A DNA stretch of 64,000 nucleotides, taken from contig JAMWFC010000092.1 of the NCBI GenBank assembly GCA_027475525.1, positions 992,001 through 1,056,000 on the forward strand, given 5' to 3'. The DNA is from Macrolepiota albuminosa (lineage: Eukaryota > Basidiomycota > Agaricomycetes > Agaricales > Agaricaceae). The translations under genes and the position numbers were made by a program. Below the pieces are notes generated by a model. The model ran no database searches, was not told where the DNA came from, and was given only the letters and a program-made list of their open reading frames with translations. How positions within the stretch are numbered: the first letter of the stretch is position 1; each line of letters opens with the position of its first letter. Below, piece after piece: positions 45,345-57,715 of the stretch.

Positions 45345-48300
45345 TTACCGCACACAAAAAGAAAACGGCCAACACAAACCTTTAAGAACAAACCTCACAA
45401 ACACCCTCGCCAAAAGCGGCTCCTCCCTCTCAAGCCTCTCCAAACTCTGCGCACTCATCCTCCAAAGCACAGCCGCGCGCTCCACCACGACACTCGCGTT
45501 CCTCGGGAGCCCCGAAAGCGCCGACAGCTCCCCCGCCAGGGTCCCCGGCACCATACTCTCCTCCACCACCCTATGCATCCCCTCCGCGAACCGATACGAC
45601 GCCCTCAGCACTCCAGACTGCACAAAATACATCCCGTCCGGCGCGTCCCCCTGTTCCCACAGCACATACTCCTCCGGCACAGTCACCCGCTCGAGGTACC
45701 GGCTCATCCCCTCGAACATCTCCACGTCAAACTCCAGATCCCCCCCTCCCCCGCCCCCGCCCTCCCCGTGCGACGCGAACGCCCGCACCAGCGTGTTCAA
45801 CGGCTCGTTGGCGTATTCCTCCGCTTCCCCGATCCTCTCTGCCAATACCAATGCCAATGGAGAGAGAGCAAAGAAGAAGAACAATGCCAACGGAAAGAGA
45901 GAGAGCAAAGAAGAAAAAACAAAGCAAAAAAAAAGGTATAAGCTTCTTCGCTCTCAAAAACGAAACAAAACGAACCATTAACCATCGTCCTATTCCCCAC
46001 ATCCCGCATATACGACCTCCTCGGCGTCATCACATACGGATCCGACGGCGGTTCGATCCGATCGTATCCCCGATTATGTCGGCCCGGGAACGCTATTCCC
46101 CAAAACACAAAACCCAAAACACAAAACACAAAGAAAAAAAAACAAAACACAAAACAAAAAACAAAATCAACCCAACTCCCTCACTAGCAAAAAAACAAGA
46201 ACACACCAAACGCAACAGACGCAGCTTCATGCTTCTGCGCGACATACCACGCGCGCAAATACACATTCTCCGTCCCTACCCCGCCCAAAACACATCAGCC
46301 ACCCACTCTCGGGCATGCATCCTCAAAAAACACAACTCACACTCCATCGCATCACTCAACGTCCCAAAATGCTCAACGCCCTCCGCTCCAATAACATGGA
46401 CACTCTCCAACGCCCTGGCAACAGCCGAGCCCATTGCGAAGCCACAAAACACGATGCGGACCTGCTTCGCAGCGAGGAAGCGGCGTATACGCACAAACGC
46501 CTCCGTCGAGGACATGTCCACGCCCGCGACGAGCGTCAGGTCCAGCACGAGGAACGTCACTGGGTTCCGATGCCATTCCGGCCCGTCGATGATGTCCCGT
46601 ATCGTGTCTTCGACGTGGGAGATCGTGCCGAAGAATAGGAAGCCTGTGTACAGAGCACGAGAGGTACGGGGAACGAGAAAGAGAGAGAGGGAGGGAGGGT
46701 GAGATGAGAGATGAGAGATAAGACGGGAGGGAGGGCGAGGAGGACAGACCTTGGAGTTTAACGATGGTCGTCTGCTTCGACACCTCACGAAGATACGCAC
46801 GCTGTATACTCGGTCTTCTCACCGTCGACATGGCAGTCTCCCCACTATGCAACGACCTAATACTCCTCCTCTGCGAATTCTGCACCACAAAAAAGAAACC
46901 TCCACACCCCCTCTTAATCAGCACAAAATCCCCGCACCTCGAATCAAATCAAACGATGAATGACACTCACAACTGGCGATAATCCCACACAACACACCAG
47001 TGACGAAATCCCACACGGTCATAACGACCACAATCCCCACAATCGTGACATACTCCGTCCTTTCATCATCCAAAAAAAAAAAAAAACCCCGTCTCAGTAT
47101 CCAAACCAAACCCAACTCAAAGGGGGAGGGGGGGAGGGGAAACAAACACACCTCGTAGTCCGATGCCTCGTATCCCACAACGCCTCCTTGACAAGATCGA
47201 TGCCCAACACAAATATCAACGCACCTACGACCGTCACCGCTATCCCGTTGCGTTCCACAGTAAGCATCACGATTACACAAACCAAACCCCCAAAGAGAAA
47301 AAACACTCACGGATATACGCAATCGGCGCCGTACCAATAACGAGCAACACAGCCGTCATAACAGCAAGCATGAACCCCGCGATCCTCGTTCCACCCCCGA
47401 CGCGATAAAACCTCTTACAATCTCAACATCCGAACATCCGCACATCCAAACAAAAAAAAAGACGACTCACAGAAGCGTGTTGACATATACGAGGTAATTC
47501 GGACTACCATTTCGTCGTCAATATATTGATTGGAAGAACCCACTCATATGTATGGAGACGAGACACGTACACGGTACCAAACAGTGCAGAAAGCAAATTC
47601 GAGTACCCATGTGCGACGAGTTCCTTGTCGGTATTGACGTCTTCGTCCAGCGACACGGCTATGTACCCCGACCAAACCCGAACTCGTAAGAACCACACCA
47701 AGAACACATGACGCGACGGGGAAACGTACACAAAGCGGGTACATTCAAGGGCGGATGTAGTCGTAAGAACCACACCAAGAACACATGACGCGACGGGGAA
47801 ACGTACACAAAGCGGGTACATTCAAGGGCGGATGTAGAATATTAAAAAACAACCTCGCCGGCGATGAGTATTACATAACTTGAGCCGACAGAAAAAGACG
47901 ACGTACAATGCAAATTGGGTCGGAAGAGTATCCAAAAGGACTTTGTACCGTATCGCCGCGAAATCTTTGGAAAATCCAGAAAAAGAAAAAGGTCAGGGAC
48001 GGAGGTGAGGGATAAACGCCGGCCGGCTTGTTGCCCCCTATGTGTATCACGTACCCCAATGGGAATAAAACTTGTACCATGCTTCAGATTGTCGAGTGCC
48101 CATGTCGAATATCCAGCCTGCCTTGCGCAGATCAGAGAGGTTAGCGCCAAGCACGGCGACGATGATGTAAAATACGATAGGAATGATGAGAAAGTCTATC
48201 GTGATTGAGTTTAAAGAAGGATAAAAAAGTTTAAAGAAGCTCACAGATCGGCATGACGAGCTGATGAGAGCAGCGGCTGGTGATGACTCTGAGCAAGACG

Positions 48301-49331
48301 GCGAGGACCAAAGGGACGGCCCATAGGACGAGATTGCTCTTGTCCATGAACATGCGCTCGAAGGTGCCCCAGTCGACGTCCTCGTCGACGCGCATGGAGA
48401 CGGCGAAGCCGGTGCGGAAGAGAAAGGCGCCGACGCCGCCTATGCAGCTGGAGAGAGATGTAATGAGAAAGAGGTGGAGAGGGAGAGACGTACCCAACGA
48501 GAATGTGCCTTGGGAAGAAGCCGATGAGGGCGCCGAGCTTGAGTGCGCCAAGGAGGAAAAAGGTCAAGCCTGGTGGGGCGAATGAGAGTTGTGTCGGGGA
48601 GGACTTGGGAACGTACCTGTTAGAATAGAGCTGAGGGTATACGCGGCGAGAGTGGTTGCGATGACTTGACTCGGATGCTCTTCGCCGATCTGGGAGCGGA
48701 TGCTGTTTGCGAGGATATGGAAAAAGGGCTACGGGGCGGGATGGAGTTGAGGGAAGAGACAGAGGAAAGAGACGTAACGTACGACGACCTCGATCATCAT
48801 GCTTCCATTTGCGCCTGCGAACTTGCTTCCGCCAAAGGTATAGACGAGTTGGGCAAGGACAGTGCTGGAAAGGGACGTGATTGACAGGTAGCAGGGAAGA
48901 GGAAGGGGACTTGCGAGAGGAAAAACATGGAGACGCCCATGGGGCCGAGGCCGGCAAAGACGCCTGTGGCAGGGAACATGATCATGCCGTCTGGGGGAGG
49001 AGATTAGACGGGCGCGGGAGAAGAAGAGAGACAAACATGAGACGCCATCGAGGATGTTGAGGAGGCAGCCAAGGAGGACGGCGGGGATGCTTTTGAGGAC
49101 GATAGTGGGGATGAAATGTTTGCGAGGGGTCGGGAGAATGCGGGTGTGGGTGTGGGTGGGGAGCGTTGGCGGGGGAAGGAGAGGCGTTGATTCATCGGGC
49201 GGGGGCACGGGGACGGGGACGGGAGTGGGCTGGGGATGCTCGCAGTCACGGCGGGGGAGAGTGAGATAGGACGGGCGGGGCGTGGGCATGGGACTCGAGT
49301 CGTCAGAGAAGGAGATGCTGGAGAGCTGCAT
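45345..49331 (-). CDS. SulP/SLC26-type transporter with STAS and cNMP-binding domains, 19 exons
   Basis: Exons (5' to 3'): 49331-49037, 48990-48915, 48864-48783, 48728-48617, 48569-48494, 48447-48245, 48195-48055, 47964-47907, 47853-47807, 47658-47571, 47503-47471, 47411-47311, 47239-47152, 47059-46971, 46899-46750, 46643-46341, 46275-46207, 46092-45976, 45838-45345. All phases agree, giving 873 aa. The membrane part starts with [18 protein letters not shown] and includes LNVPALSVSLDEDV. A STAS domain follows ([20 protein letters not shown]), then a C-terminal cyclic-nucleotide-binding fold with [16 protein letters not shown]. This order is that of fungal YGR125W/Vsb1-like vacuolar proteins (recalled). 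A 77-bp duplication lies across exon 9 and intron 9. Intron 2 has a GC donor. The extreme C-terminus is uncertain because the last codons could instead be a splice donor. Confidence 0.85.
47684..47837. repeat. 77-bp tandem direct duplication at exon 9/intron 9 of the transporter
   Basis: Copies start at 47684 and 47761 (tcgtaagaaccacacc). Counting it once gives a normal 71-nt intron 9. Confidence 0.97.
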
Positions 49332-49538
49332 GGTGCCGTCACGGATTTCGCCCTGGGAATGCGGGCGAACAAACGAGTCGGCATAGGATGACGGCAGATG
49401 GAGCAGGCTAGCAGTGCATCAGCCAAATCCACATCAGACGCCACAAAACGCACCCAGCCCTGCTCAGCGACGCGCTGTCTGTCGGCGACGCCATGGTTCA
49501 GGTCACACAAGCACCCAGTCACGTGCACATCTCTTGCC
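49332..49538. promoter_or_regulatory. Divergent promoter between the transporter and the CFIm25 gene
   Basis: Only 207 bp separate the two start codons, which face away from each other, so the promoters must overlap. The sequence is GC-rich with no clear TATA box. Confidence 0.7.
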
Positions 49539-50446
49539 ATGACCACGATCGCGCTGTAAGTGGTCGTGTCTGGCGCCGAGCTCTGCTGACCGTGGCCCAG
49601 GTACCCGCTGTCCAATTTCACCTTCAGGTCCGTCCACAGCGCTGTCCCGCGTCCCTGCTCACCCCCCGCAGCACAAAGGAGGCCCAGCCAGAGGAAGACC
49701 CCTCCGTCTCTGCCCGTCTCCAGCGTCTCCAGAACAACTACGAGGACTTTGGCATGCGCCGCACCGTCGAGGGCATCCTCGTCGTCCACGACCACGGCCA
49801 CCCACACATCCTCATGCTCCAGATCGCCAACGCCTTTTTCAAACTGTAAGCCCCCGTCACTCCACCACACGCCCCCCTCACTCCCTCCAGCCCCGGCGAC
49901 TACCTCAAGCCCGGCGAGGACGAGATCGAAGGCCTCAAACGCCGCCTCGACGACCGCCTCGCACCCCCCCGCGACTCCCACCAGTTCAACAGCACACACG
50001 GCGTCGACAACGAATGGGAGATCGGCGACTGCCTCGCACAGTGGTGGAGACCCAACTTTGAGACCTTTATGGTCCGTCCCCCGTCCCCCATCCTCCCCTC
50101 TTCCTCCCGCCGCTCACACCCACACACCCCAGTACCCCTTCATCCCCGCACACATCACCAAACCAAAAGAATGCAAGAAACTCTTCCTCGTCCAGATGCC
50201 CGAACGGAGTCCGTCTCTTCTCTTGCCACCCGTTCCCACTCACGTACCACCGTCCCCACAGAAGTCCTCGCCGTCCCAAAGAACATGAAACTCCTCGCGA
50301 TCCCACTCTTTGAGCTATACGATAACGCTGCGCGCTACGGTCCACAGCTCTCTGCTATCCCCCACTTGCTCTCAAGGCACGTCGTCCTCTCTCCTCTTTT
50401 CCACGACTAACCCTCCTCCCGCAGGTATAATTTCATTTATCAGTAG
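49539..50446 (+). CDS. NUDT21: Cleavage factor Im 25 kDa subunit (NUDT21/CPSF5 family), 7 exons
   Basis: Exons are 49539-49555, 49601-49627, 49672-49845, 49891-50071, 50133-50208, 50262-50376 and 50425-50446; phases agree and give 203 aa, slightly shorter than the roughly 227 aa of animal proteins. The Nudix-like fold is clear: YPLSNFTF, GMRRTVEGILVVHDHGHPH, PGEDEIEGLKRRL, WWRPNFETF, YPFIPAHITKPKECKKLFLV, AVPKNMKLLAIPLFELYDNA and a C-terminal YNFIYQ. The family binds UGUA in pre-mRNA and helps choose the polyadenylation site, having lost Nudix hydrolase activity. Exon 2 is only 27 nt. The last intron (50377-50424) uses a GC donor and has a GACTAAC branch-like site. An AATAAA-like signal lies about 75 bases after the stop. 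Confidence 0.93.
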
Positions 50447-51794
50447 TCCATGTTGTTGTTGTTTTTTTCTCCCGAGCGAGTGTCTACGTGCTGCGTCATG
50501 TACACTCGACAAAAAATGAAATAAAAATAGATTCTACACACAAGGGGTGTCTCCGATCACTCCATGTCGTCTTTCAATCCAACGTCCCCGCGAATAATCA
50601 AATCTACTAACACTTTTATCCACTAGTGTCAAAGGGGCACAATTCAATAGATCTATTCAAAGTTCAAATGGTATCTATCATCAAACGTAACCAACTACTG
50701 CTAGAACTCACATCAATCAATCGAGCTTTGACGCGGGAGGTGCCGCACGCGTATCCTGAATCTAAACTAAACTGCAGAGAGCGCCCGAGGTTCGAGGTGC
50801 TTGCTTGTACACCAGACTCAGCCAGGGCCCAAATCCACCACACCCATACATAATTCCGAAAACGGTATCTGAAAGCGTCAGCGGAATGACACCACGAGCG
50901 CAATGGTACACGTACGACCGACCCACCACGCGCTGTAACATAGCTACAACTACAACATCACCAAGAACCCATCTCTCTCTCTTTCTTTTTCCAACCTCCC
51001 CTTTTTTTTTCCTTTTAACAGGGCTTCGGTTATCGAGCACGCACGCACGCAGATAGTTTCTCGATTCTCGACTACGTACTATGTAGTTATCAAAGCCGGT
51101 GGTGCATCGAAGCGAGCATACTAAACTAAACTAAACTAAAAACCCAAACCCAACCCAAATCCAAATCCAAAACCCAAAACATCACTTCCTCATATACATC
51201 CTCCTACCGCACAACTATGCTCGAGGAAAGTGAGTGAGGGAACAAACAACCCCTCACCAAAATCCTTCTTCCTCTCCCTCTCCCTTCCCTTCCCAAACCT
51301 CCAAACCACTCAAATCCCAATGCGATGCATCGCAGTATACAGAAATCCCACAATCCCATCACCATACATAGCCGAATCGTTCGTACTTTATACATACGTA
51401 CAAATATCTTCCAAAGCCAGAGGTTTTTAGTTCCTTAGTTTAGTTGCTGCTATGTACGGTGGGTGGGTGGATGAATGGGGAATGGGGAATGAGGAATGGG
51501 GAACGAGGAATGAGGGATGAGGGATGGGGGGGGGGTCTCCAAGTCAGGAAGCTTAAGAGATGGAATAATTGAACTCTTTGAATTGTTGGGTCAACAATCT
51601 CTGCAACAAAAAAAAACAAAAACAAAAGAAGTTGTGAAGTGGAGACACTGGTTGTCAGGTGAGATTGAGATTGAGGCTGAGGCTGAGGCTGAGGCTGAGA
51701 TTGAGATTGAGATTGAGATTGAACATTGATTTCATGGGTGGGTGGGGGAGGGGGGAGAAGAAGGATAATAAATGGTAGCAGGGCCAGGACATGG
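50447..51794. other. Intergenic, low-complexity
   Basis: 3' flank of the CFIm25 gene followed by unique and simple-sequence DNA: ACTAAA repeats near 51120, CCAAAT words near 51150, GGTGGGTGGG and GGGGAATG words near 51460-51530. No gene supported. Confidence 0.6.
51661..51722. repeat. Hexanucleotide repeat
   Basis: Ten GAG-starting hexamers in blocks: two GAGATT, four GAGGCT, four GAGATT. Confidence 0.9.
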
Positions 51795-52080
51795 TGTTGC
51801 AGCATATCACAATAGCGTATTCTTGTGAATATAATCTGGAGTCAAAGAATCAAAGATGATTTGGACTCCAGGCAGTTATGTAGTGACATTTTATCTAGTC
51901 ATACTGGTAAGACAATCAGAGCTTATTTTGGAGAGCATGTTGAATAAGAATGAATAGACAATATAATAAAATTGTGAAAAAGATAAAATAACAAATGAAA
52001 CATATGAAATGTTGACTCATACTCATGACATGAGTATGTACATATGTAGATTGCCAAGCTACTAATCATTTTCTTCATCA
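51795..52080 (-). repeat. 3' LTR of copia-1
   Basis: 286 bp; on the minus strand TGATGAAGAA to TGCTGCAACA. It shares the TTTGACTCCAGATTATATT motif and ends with the copia-2 LTRs, so the two belong to related families. A purine-rich AAGTGGGAG precedes it. Confidence 0.85.
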
Positions 52081-52388
52081 CTCCCACTTGACAGTGATGA
52101 TGCCAACTGTGGTTGGATATGTATGCTAGATGCTATGTGTTGGTGTTGGAGTAGACTCACTGCTGTGGCAGTGGCATCTCCAGTTACTTCCCAGCTATTT
52201 ACGGTTTCTCTTTCTATTTTTATTTTGTTTTTACTTACCTCTCTGGTACAATCAAACTTGATCATACTGTATAGTTTCTAAGCCACCACCTGCCTTATGC
52301 AGCTTGCATAGGCATTCCCATCCCTCAGTTCTTTATTCAAAGACTGAAGGTGCACCACTTTACTTTCATAACTTTTGTTCTACCCAAC

Positions 52389-54628
52389 TTACTTTTCCTG
52401 TAGTTCATAATACTTCTTTGTACTACATTTGGCTTTGGTAGATGAGAGTGCAACTGTGCATTGTTTAACTGACGACCACAAGACAAGACTAGAATATATG
52501 AAGAAGGTATATCCTAAGACACAGCAACAATTCAAGGAATCTGAAGCCCAGTCCACATCTACTGCACCAAAGTCTGTTGGAAAGACCATTTGGATCGGAG
52601 GATTGGATAACGTTCCCAAAAAATTATATTTGATGGCATAGTCACATATTCTAAAAAGATATCGTAAGACTTGTTTTGCAGCTAGCAAATGTTTTTGTGA
52701 GGGATTTGAATTATGTTGACCCAGTGACATGGCAGTAAATGCTAGGTCCAGCCATGTACATAAACTGAGATATAAGATTGAACCAATGAGTCATTGGTAA
52801 TGTAGTTTTATGTTGTCATCGGCAATCTCTGGTAAGGCATTTGGAGGTGGATCAGGTAAATCATCAATCTTCCCTGCAATGGGCAGTGATAATAGCACCG
52901 CTTCCAACAAATGATATGTAGTTAGAAGATCAAGAATATACCCTTTCTGAGATAGCCATAATTTTTTCTGAGATCAATCGTGATTGATGCAAATACCAAG
53001 ATACAAATCTGTCATGCCAGAATCCTTCACTTCAAACCATTGCCTCATCCAACAAATAACCCAATTGTATAGAGCTTTTGAATTTGTCATGTTGAGTCCA
53101 TTGTCAATGTGTAAGCAAATGATGATGAAGAGTTCTTGGCCATTGTCGAGTAAAGGAATAGAGTCATCAGGAGGAACAGAAAAATGACCATAGAAAACTG
53201 CATGGTCAACCCCACATCTGGTAAGGCCATGTGATTTGAATTCTTCCCTGATTACTTCGTACCATTCATGCAAAGCCTGTTTTAAACCATAAAAAGCATG
53301 GAGAACTCAATTGTCTTTCTTCATATTAGGATCTGGGAAACCAGGTATCTGCTTGCAGTATATCTCTTGTGACAGCAGAGCATTGAGAAATGCCATTTTT
53401 ACGTCAAAGGTAAAAAGTTCCAGATTGTATATTGCAGTGTATGCCAAAACAATCCTGATACTTGTCATTTTAGCCACTGGGGCATATGTCGTTCCATAGT
53501 CTTCTGGGCACTGACTAAAACCCTGAGTGACAAGATGTGCTTTCTTCATTCTCCAAATGATGGATCTGTCTGGGTTGAGTTTATGAGCATATACCCAACG
53601 GACTCCAATAGCTTTCTGATTAGGAGGTAGTTTGTCAGGTGTAAAAACCTGTTGTTATCACAAGCTTTCGACTTTTTGCTCCATGGCTGCCTGCCAGACA
53701 CTAGCATCAGGACAATATATGGCTTTGAAATAGTTTTCTGGAGCTTTGTCAGGATTAAAGAGTTTATTTGTTTTAAATTTCAGGATTTCAGGTCCAAAAA
53801 GTGCATAAGCTTTGTAGTCATTGAGTGTGAAAAATTCAAGGCGAGTAATGTCCATGAATGATGTCAAGAAGTCCTCGGTGTCATTATAAGCATTTAAATC
53901 AAGTATAGTGGAGAGACCCTGATGGAATAATAAATGAGCTTGCCAATCTGCACAAAGTCTGACTAAACATTCATTTCTTTTGTGCATGTCATACGCTTGA
54001 CCTGCATCTGTCATCATTATTTTACGACAAGGACATACATACAGATCTGGAGTTGATGTATGAGGAGTCAAATTCAATGGTGAAATGCTCATGTTGTGCG
54101 GTGAGTCAAATAATGTGTCAAGTGGTAAAGGAGACAGACTGTCTGAAGAAGAAATATGAGGGGTACGCGATGATAAATTCAATTCATCCAGAAGAGAAGG
54201 TGTTGATTGTAGTTTTCCCCAGACATTCTTGTTGAATACAATATCCTGTGAGAAAAAGTAATGACCAGACAAGTCTCAGGCATGCCAGCCTAATCTGCCT
54301 TCTTCATATCCAACAAATATTGCTTTAAAATGTCAAGCATTCCCCTTCTGATGAGTTTTTTTGGGATATAAGACAAAGCATTGGCAACCCCAGACTCTGA
54401 GGAATGACAGATCAAGTTTACGACCCTCAATGATCTTGTACTGAGTCATCAGATTGGGTAACGTTGAAGTAGGCAAGCGGTTCTGTAAGTACTGGGCCAT
54501 CAGAATTGCATCATCAAGGAAAGAAATAGGAAGTCCAGCCTCTGCCATGAGTGTCTGTGCAGTGTCTTCCAAAGTACAAATATACCACTCCACTTTTCCA
54601 TTCTGCTGGTGAGCATATGCTGCTGTCA
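52389..54628 (-). pseudogene. Copia-1 Pol remnant: integrase C-half, RT, RNase H
   Basis: Reading leftwards: the integrase end (LTAAYAHQQNGKVEW, LRVWGCQCFVLYPKK), a linker region 54272-53658, RT pieces (TYAPVAKMTSIRIVLAYTA, FDVKMAFLNALLSQEIYCKQ, IICLHIDNGLNMTNS in place of the catalytic YVDD region) and an RNase H-like end (VDWASDSLNCCCVLGYTFF, ALSSTKAKCSTKKYYELQ). Several frames and stops; inactive. Confidence 0.88.
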
Positions 54629-54633
54629 ACTGA

Positions 54634-55196
54634 TGTCAGAGGACTCCTCATTTCTTCCTTCTTTCACTCCTTACTTTTTCTGCTCTCTGTCAGGGGACTC
54701 CTCATTTCTTCCTTTTCTCACTCCTTATCTCTTCACTCTCCTTCCATTCATTCTCTTATTTCTTCTGACATTATTTCATTTCACTGTTTCTATTCTTTCA
54801 ACACTATCTGTTAGTACTACTCTCAGCCCTTGAGATGCTCTGGTTCTTTAGCCACCATTCAGACAAGTGTGGGCCCACTCAGCACCGCTTCTAGACCGCT
54901 TATATAAGCCAGAGTTTGCCAGAGTTTGCCCCTTATTTGTACAAGTGTTTGTGTAGGCAATTTTCAAGTTTTTAAGGTTTTGTTGTACTGTACAGTTGTT
55001 TCCCATGCTTCAGAGGCCCCAGAAGCGTCCAACCTGGCATAGGGAATCCCTAGACTTGTTCTCTTTGGATCTCCCTCTGCCAGGTGAGTAGCTACCTTAA
55101 TATTGTCAGTATATATTCTAATACACTTTGGATCTCCCTCTGCCAGCTGTGTGACTGAGCCACAGCCTCTAGAGGTCACCCTTACAGCAGAACAAG
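54634..55196 (+). repeat. 5' LTR of gypsy family C, with a 54-bp extra start
   Basis: The LTR proper begins TGTCAGGGGACTCC at 54688 and ends CCCTTACA at 55196. It is preceded by 54 bases that are themselves a divergent LTR start (TGTCAGAGGACTCC...). The TATATAA at about 54900 could be the promoter. Confidence 0.85.
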
Positions 55197-55300
55197 TCTC
55201 TACATTTTGGTCTGGGAGCCCCCTTCAGCCTGCTTGAGCCCTCTCTTGCCCCTTTAGGTCCCTCCCCCACTGGATTACTCCCTGCCCCTCTGTTGCTTCT

Positions 55301-56638
55301 ATGACCCAACCAGCCCCCTCAGACACTCCCCTGGACGCTTCTGCCCCTCAGGATGATGCCTGGGGTCGCTTGCTTGCTCTGGAGACTCAGGTGCAGACTA
55401 CTCAAGCTTCCCTCACCCTCCACACCACCGAACTTGCTGGATTACATCAGGCCACAGACACCATCTCCCATTCCCTTCAGGCCCTCTTAGAGCGCCTCCC
55501 TCTCGCTCCTGCCCCTCTCCAGGCACCTCCAGTTAGGGCTGGCACACCCCCAGTCCCTCGCTTTGGGGCCTCCCCTCCAGTTCATGCCAATCTTCCTCGC
55601 CCAGCACTCCCAGACGCATTCAATGGTGACCGAGCGATAGGCGAGCGTTTCCTGCAGTCCTGCATCACCTATATTCAGCTCAGTGGTGAGGCTTTCCCCT
55701 CTGATGCTCTCAAGATCGCTTGGGTTCTTTCTTACATGAAGTCTGGGCAAGCTTCGACATACGCGCTACAAGTCTTTCGACACCCTGGAGGAGTGGAGAG
55801 TTTTGGAAGTTGGGATCAGTTTGAGAAGGAGTTTCGGACAGAGTTCTTCCCCTTGGACCCTGCTAAGGTGGCAGCCCTCACTCTCTGAGATCCTCATTGA
55901 TATGGGCAGGGGAAGCGGACCCTAGATGAGTACATCGACTCCTTCAGAGCTCTTGCTGAACAGGCCTGTTATCTGGATGGTCTTCAGCTCTGTCTCACCT
56001 TCCGAGATGGCCTCCTTCCCTCTCTCATGGACTGGATCGACAGCATGGCTGAAGGACGACCTGATGACACAAGTATTGAGACCTGGTATCAGGTAGCACG
56101 TGATCAGTGGCAGCTTATGGAGTTATGACGTGAGCTCCACCGTGGAACTGCCCCTCACCTCACAGGCATTGTTTTCTGCTCGTCATCCCATCCAGCCCTC
56201 CCTTCCATTTTGCGCTCCACCCCCAGCTCAGGTACCTGCAGCACGTCCTCTTCCTTTTGGAGTACCTATGGATGTCGATGCCTCTTGTCAACTCCACCCC
56301 CAGCTCAGGTACCTGCAGCACGTCCTCTTCCTTTTGGAGTACCTATGGATGTCGATGCCTCTTGTCAATGTTCCTCCCTTCCTCTCCTTTGCCGTCGCTG
56401 TGGAAAGCCTGGTCACTTTGCTCGGTATTGTCCCCAGGGGTTAGAGGTGCGCTATCTCTCAGCTTTAGAGCAGGAGGAGCTCCTTCTCTAGCTCCTTGCT
56501 GTCCGAGACGTTCGAGGAAACCCCTCCCCAGATATACAGACTGAAGCAGAACCTTTGGAGGAGTCCTTGGGTCCTGTGGAAGCTGTAGCAGAACCATCGG
56601 ATGTGTCCTTTGGTTCTGCAGAGGAGGGTTTTCAGTAG
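55301..56638 (+). pseudogene. Gypsy family C Gag
   Basis: Starts MTQPAPSDTPLDASAP. A coiled N-terminus is followed by a Gag core (FNGDRAIGERFLQSCITYIQ, GQASTYALQVFRHPGG, GKRTLDEYIDSFRALAEQA), a PMDVDAS linker and a CCHC knuckle CRRCGKPGHFARYC near 56390. The frame is broken by TGA at 55886, 55895 and 56126, by a small shift between about 56130 and 56200, and by the 77-bp duplication at 56215. The stop at 56636 overlaps the start of the pol frame, which lies in the -1 phase as in many gypsy elements. Confidence 0.88.
56215..56368. repeat. 77-bp tandem direct duplication in gag
   Basis: Copies start at 56215 and 56292 (ctccacccccagctcagg). They shift the Gag linker frame. Confidence 0.97.
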
Positions 56639-56772
56639 AGCGACCGATGAGTTGTACGCCTCCGCCACCTGGTGCTAATCAGTTTACATGTCAATCAGTA
56701 GAGTCTTCTAATGTATCGCTCCCTGTTCCTGATTCTCTGACTGAAACTGTAAGCACCCCCTCCGACGTACAA

Positions 56773-56926
56773 AATACCCCCTTGGTCCAAGCCTCAGCTA
56801 AGACCTCCTCTCCTCCTTCCCCTGTCCGACAACCACGTGTTCCAGCTTAAATACCCCCTTGGTCCAAGCCTCAGCTAAGACCTCCTCTCCTCCTTCCCCT
56901 GTCCGACAACCACGTGTTCCAGCTTG
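56773..56926. repeat. 77-bp tandem direct duplication upstream of the protease
   Basis: Copies start at 56773 and 56850 (aatacccccttgg). Confidence 0.97.
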
Positions 56927-57561
56927 GGAACGATGCCTTCCTTGTCGCTATGTTGTTGCCTCTACTCCCTCTCCCAACTCTCTGCGTCTGAATGTGGAGA
57001 TTGAGACAACTGACACTCAGCAGACTCGAAGCGTCATAGCTCTCTTGGACAGTGGCGCTACTGGACTCTTCCTAGACACCCATTATGTGGAACAACACCA
57101 GCTCACTACCTGTCCCCTCTCTCACCCTATTCCAGTCTATAACATTGACAGTACGCTCAATGAAGCTGGATCCATCCGCTCAGTGGTGGATTTAGTCCTT
57201 CGTTACCAGACTTATTTGGAGCATGCAGTCTTTGCGGTTACCAGCCTAGGAAAACAGGACATGATACTTGGGTTCTCCTGGCTGCGTGATCATAATCCTG
57301 AGATTGACTGGGCCAGGGGTAAGGTGAGCATGAGCTGCTGCCCTTGACGGTGTTCTACATGTGCCAAGGAAGTTAGAGAGGAGCACAGAGAGTCAGTCCA
57401 TGAGCGTGCTGCTATCTGGGCTTGCTGAGTTGGACACCTCCCCTTTGCAGACCTCGACCTACTGGATCCTCCTCCCTTGGCGTTCCCTTATAGAGAGGCC
57501 CTCTATGAGGACGTTCGAGGTGTAGTGAGTGAAGCCCAGATGGAAGATGGACGTGAGGGTG

Positions 57562-57715
57562 AATTTGGGTGCGCTCCCAACCCAGAGTCTCCAGATGAGG
57601 CTATCAAGACAGGTGATAGGATTTATGCAACTACGTTAAATTTGGGTGCGCTCCCAACCCAGAGTCTCCAGATGAGGCTATCAAGACAGGTGATAGGATT
57701 TATGCAACTACATTA
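57562..57715. repeat. 77-bp tandem direct duplication between protease and RT
   Basis: Copies start at 57562 and 57639 (aatttgggtgcgctcc). They differ at one CpG (ctacgtta against ctacatta). Confidence 0.95.

Noticed and set aside
45055..45981. Long open frames across the C/A-rich region opposite the transporter
   Set aside because: They arise from the minisatellite and from the antisense of transporter exons. The minus-strand exons have consistent phases and family motifs.
46373..46924. Alternative frames antisense to or overlapping the STAS exons
   Set aside because: They are shadows of exons 15-16 of the transporter and show no family character.
48241..48957. Basic, proline-rich 238-codon frame on the minus strand
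   Set aside because: It reads through several introns of the transporter in a wrong phase; the spliced model explains the region better.
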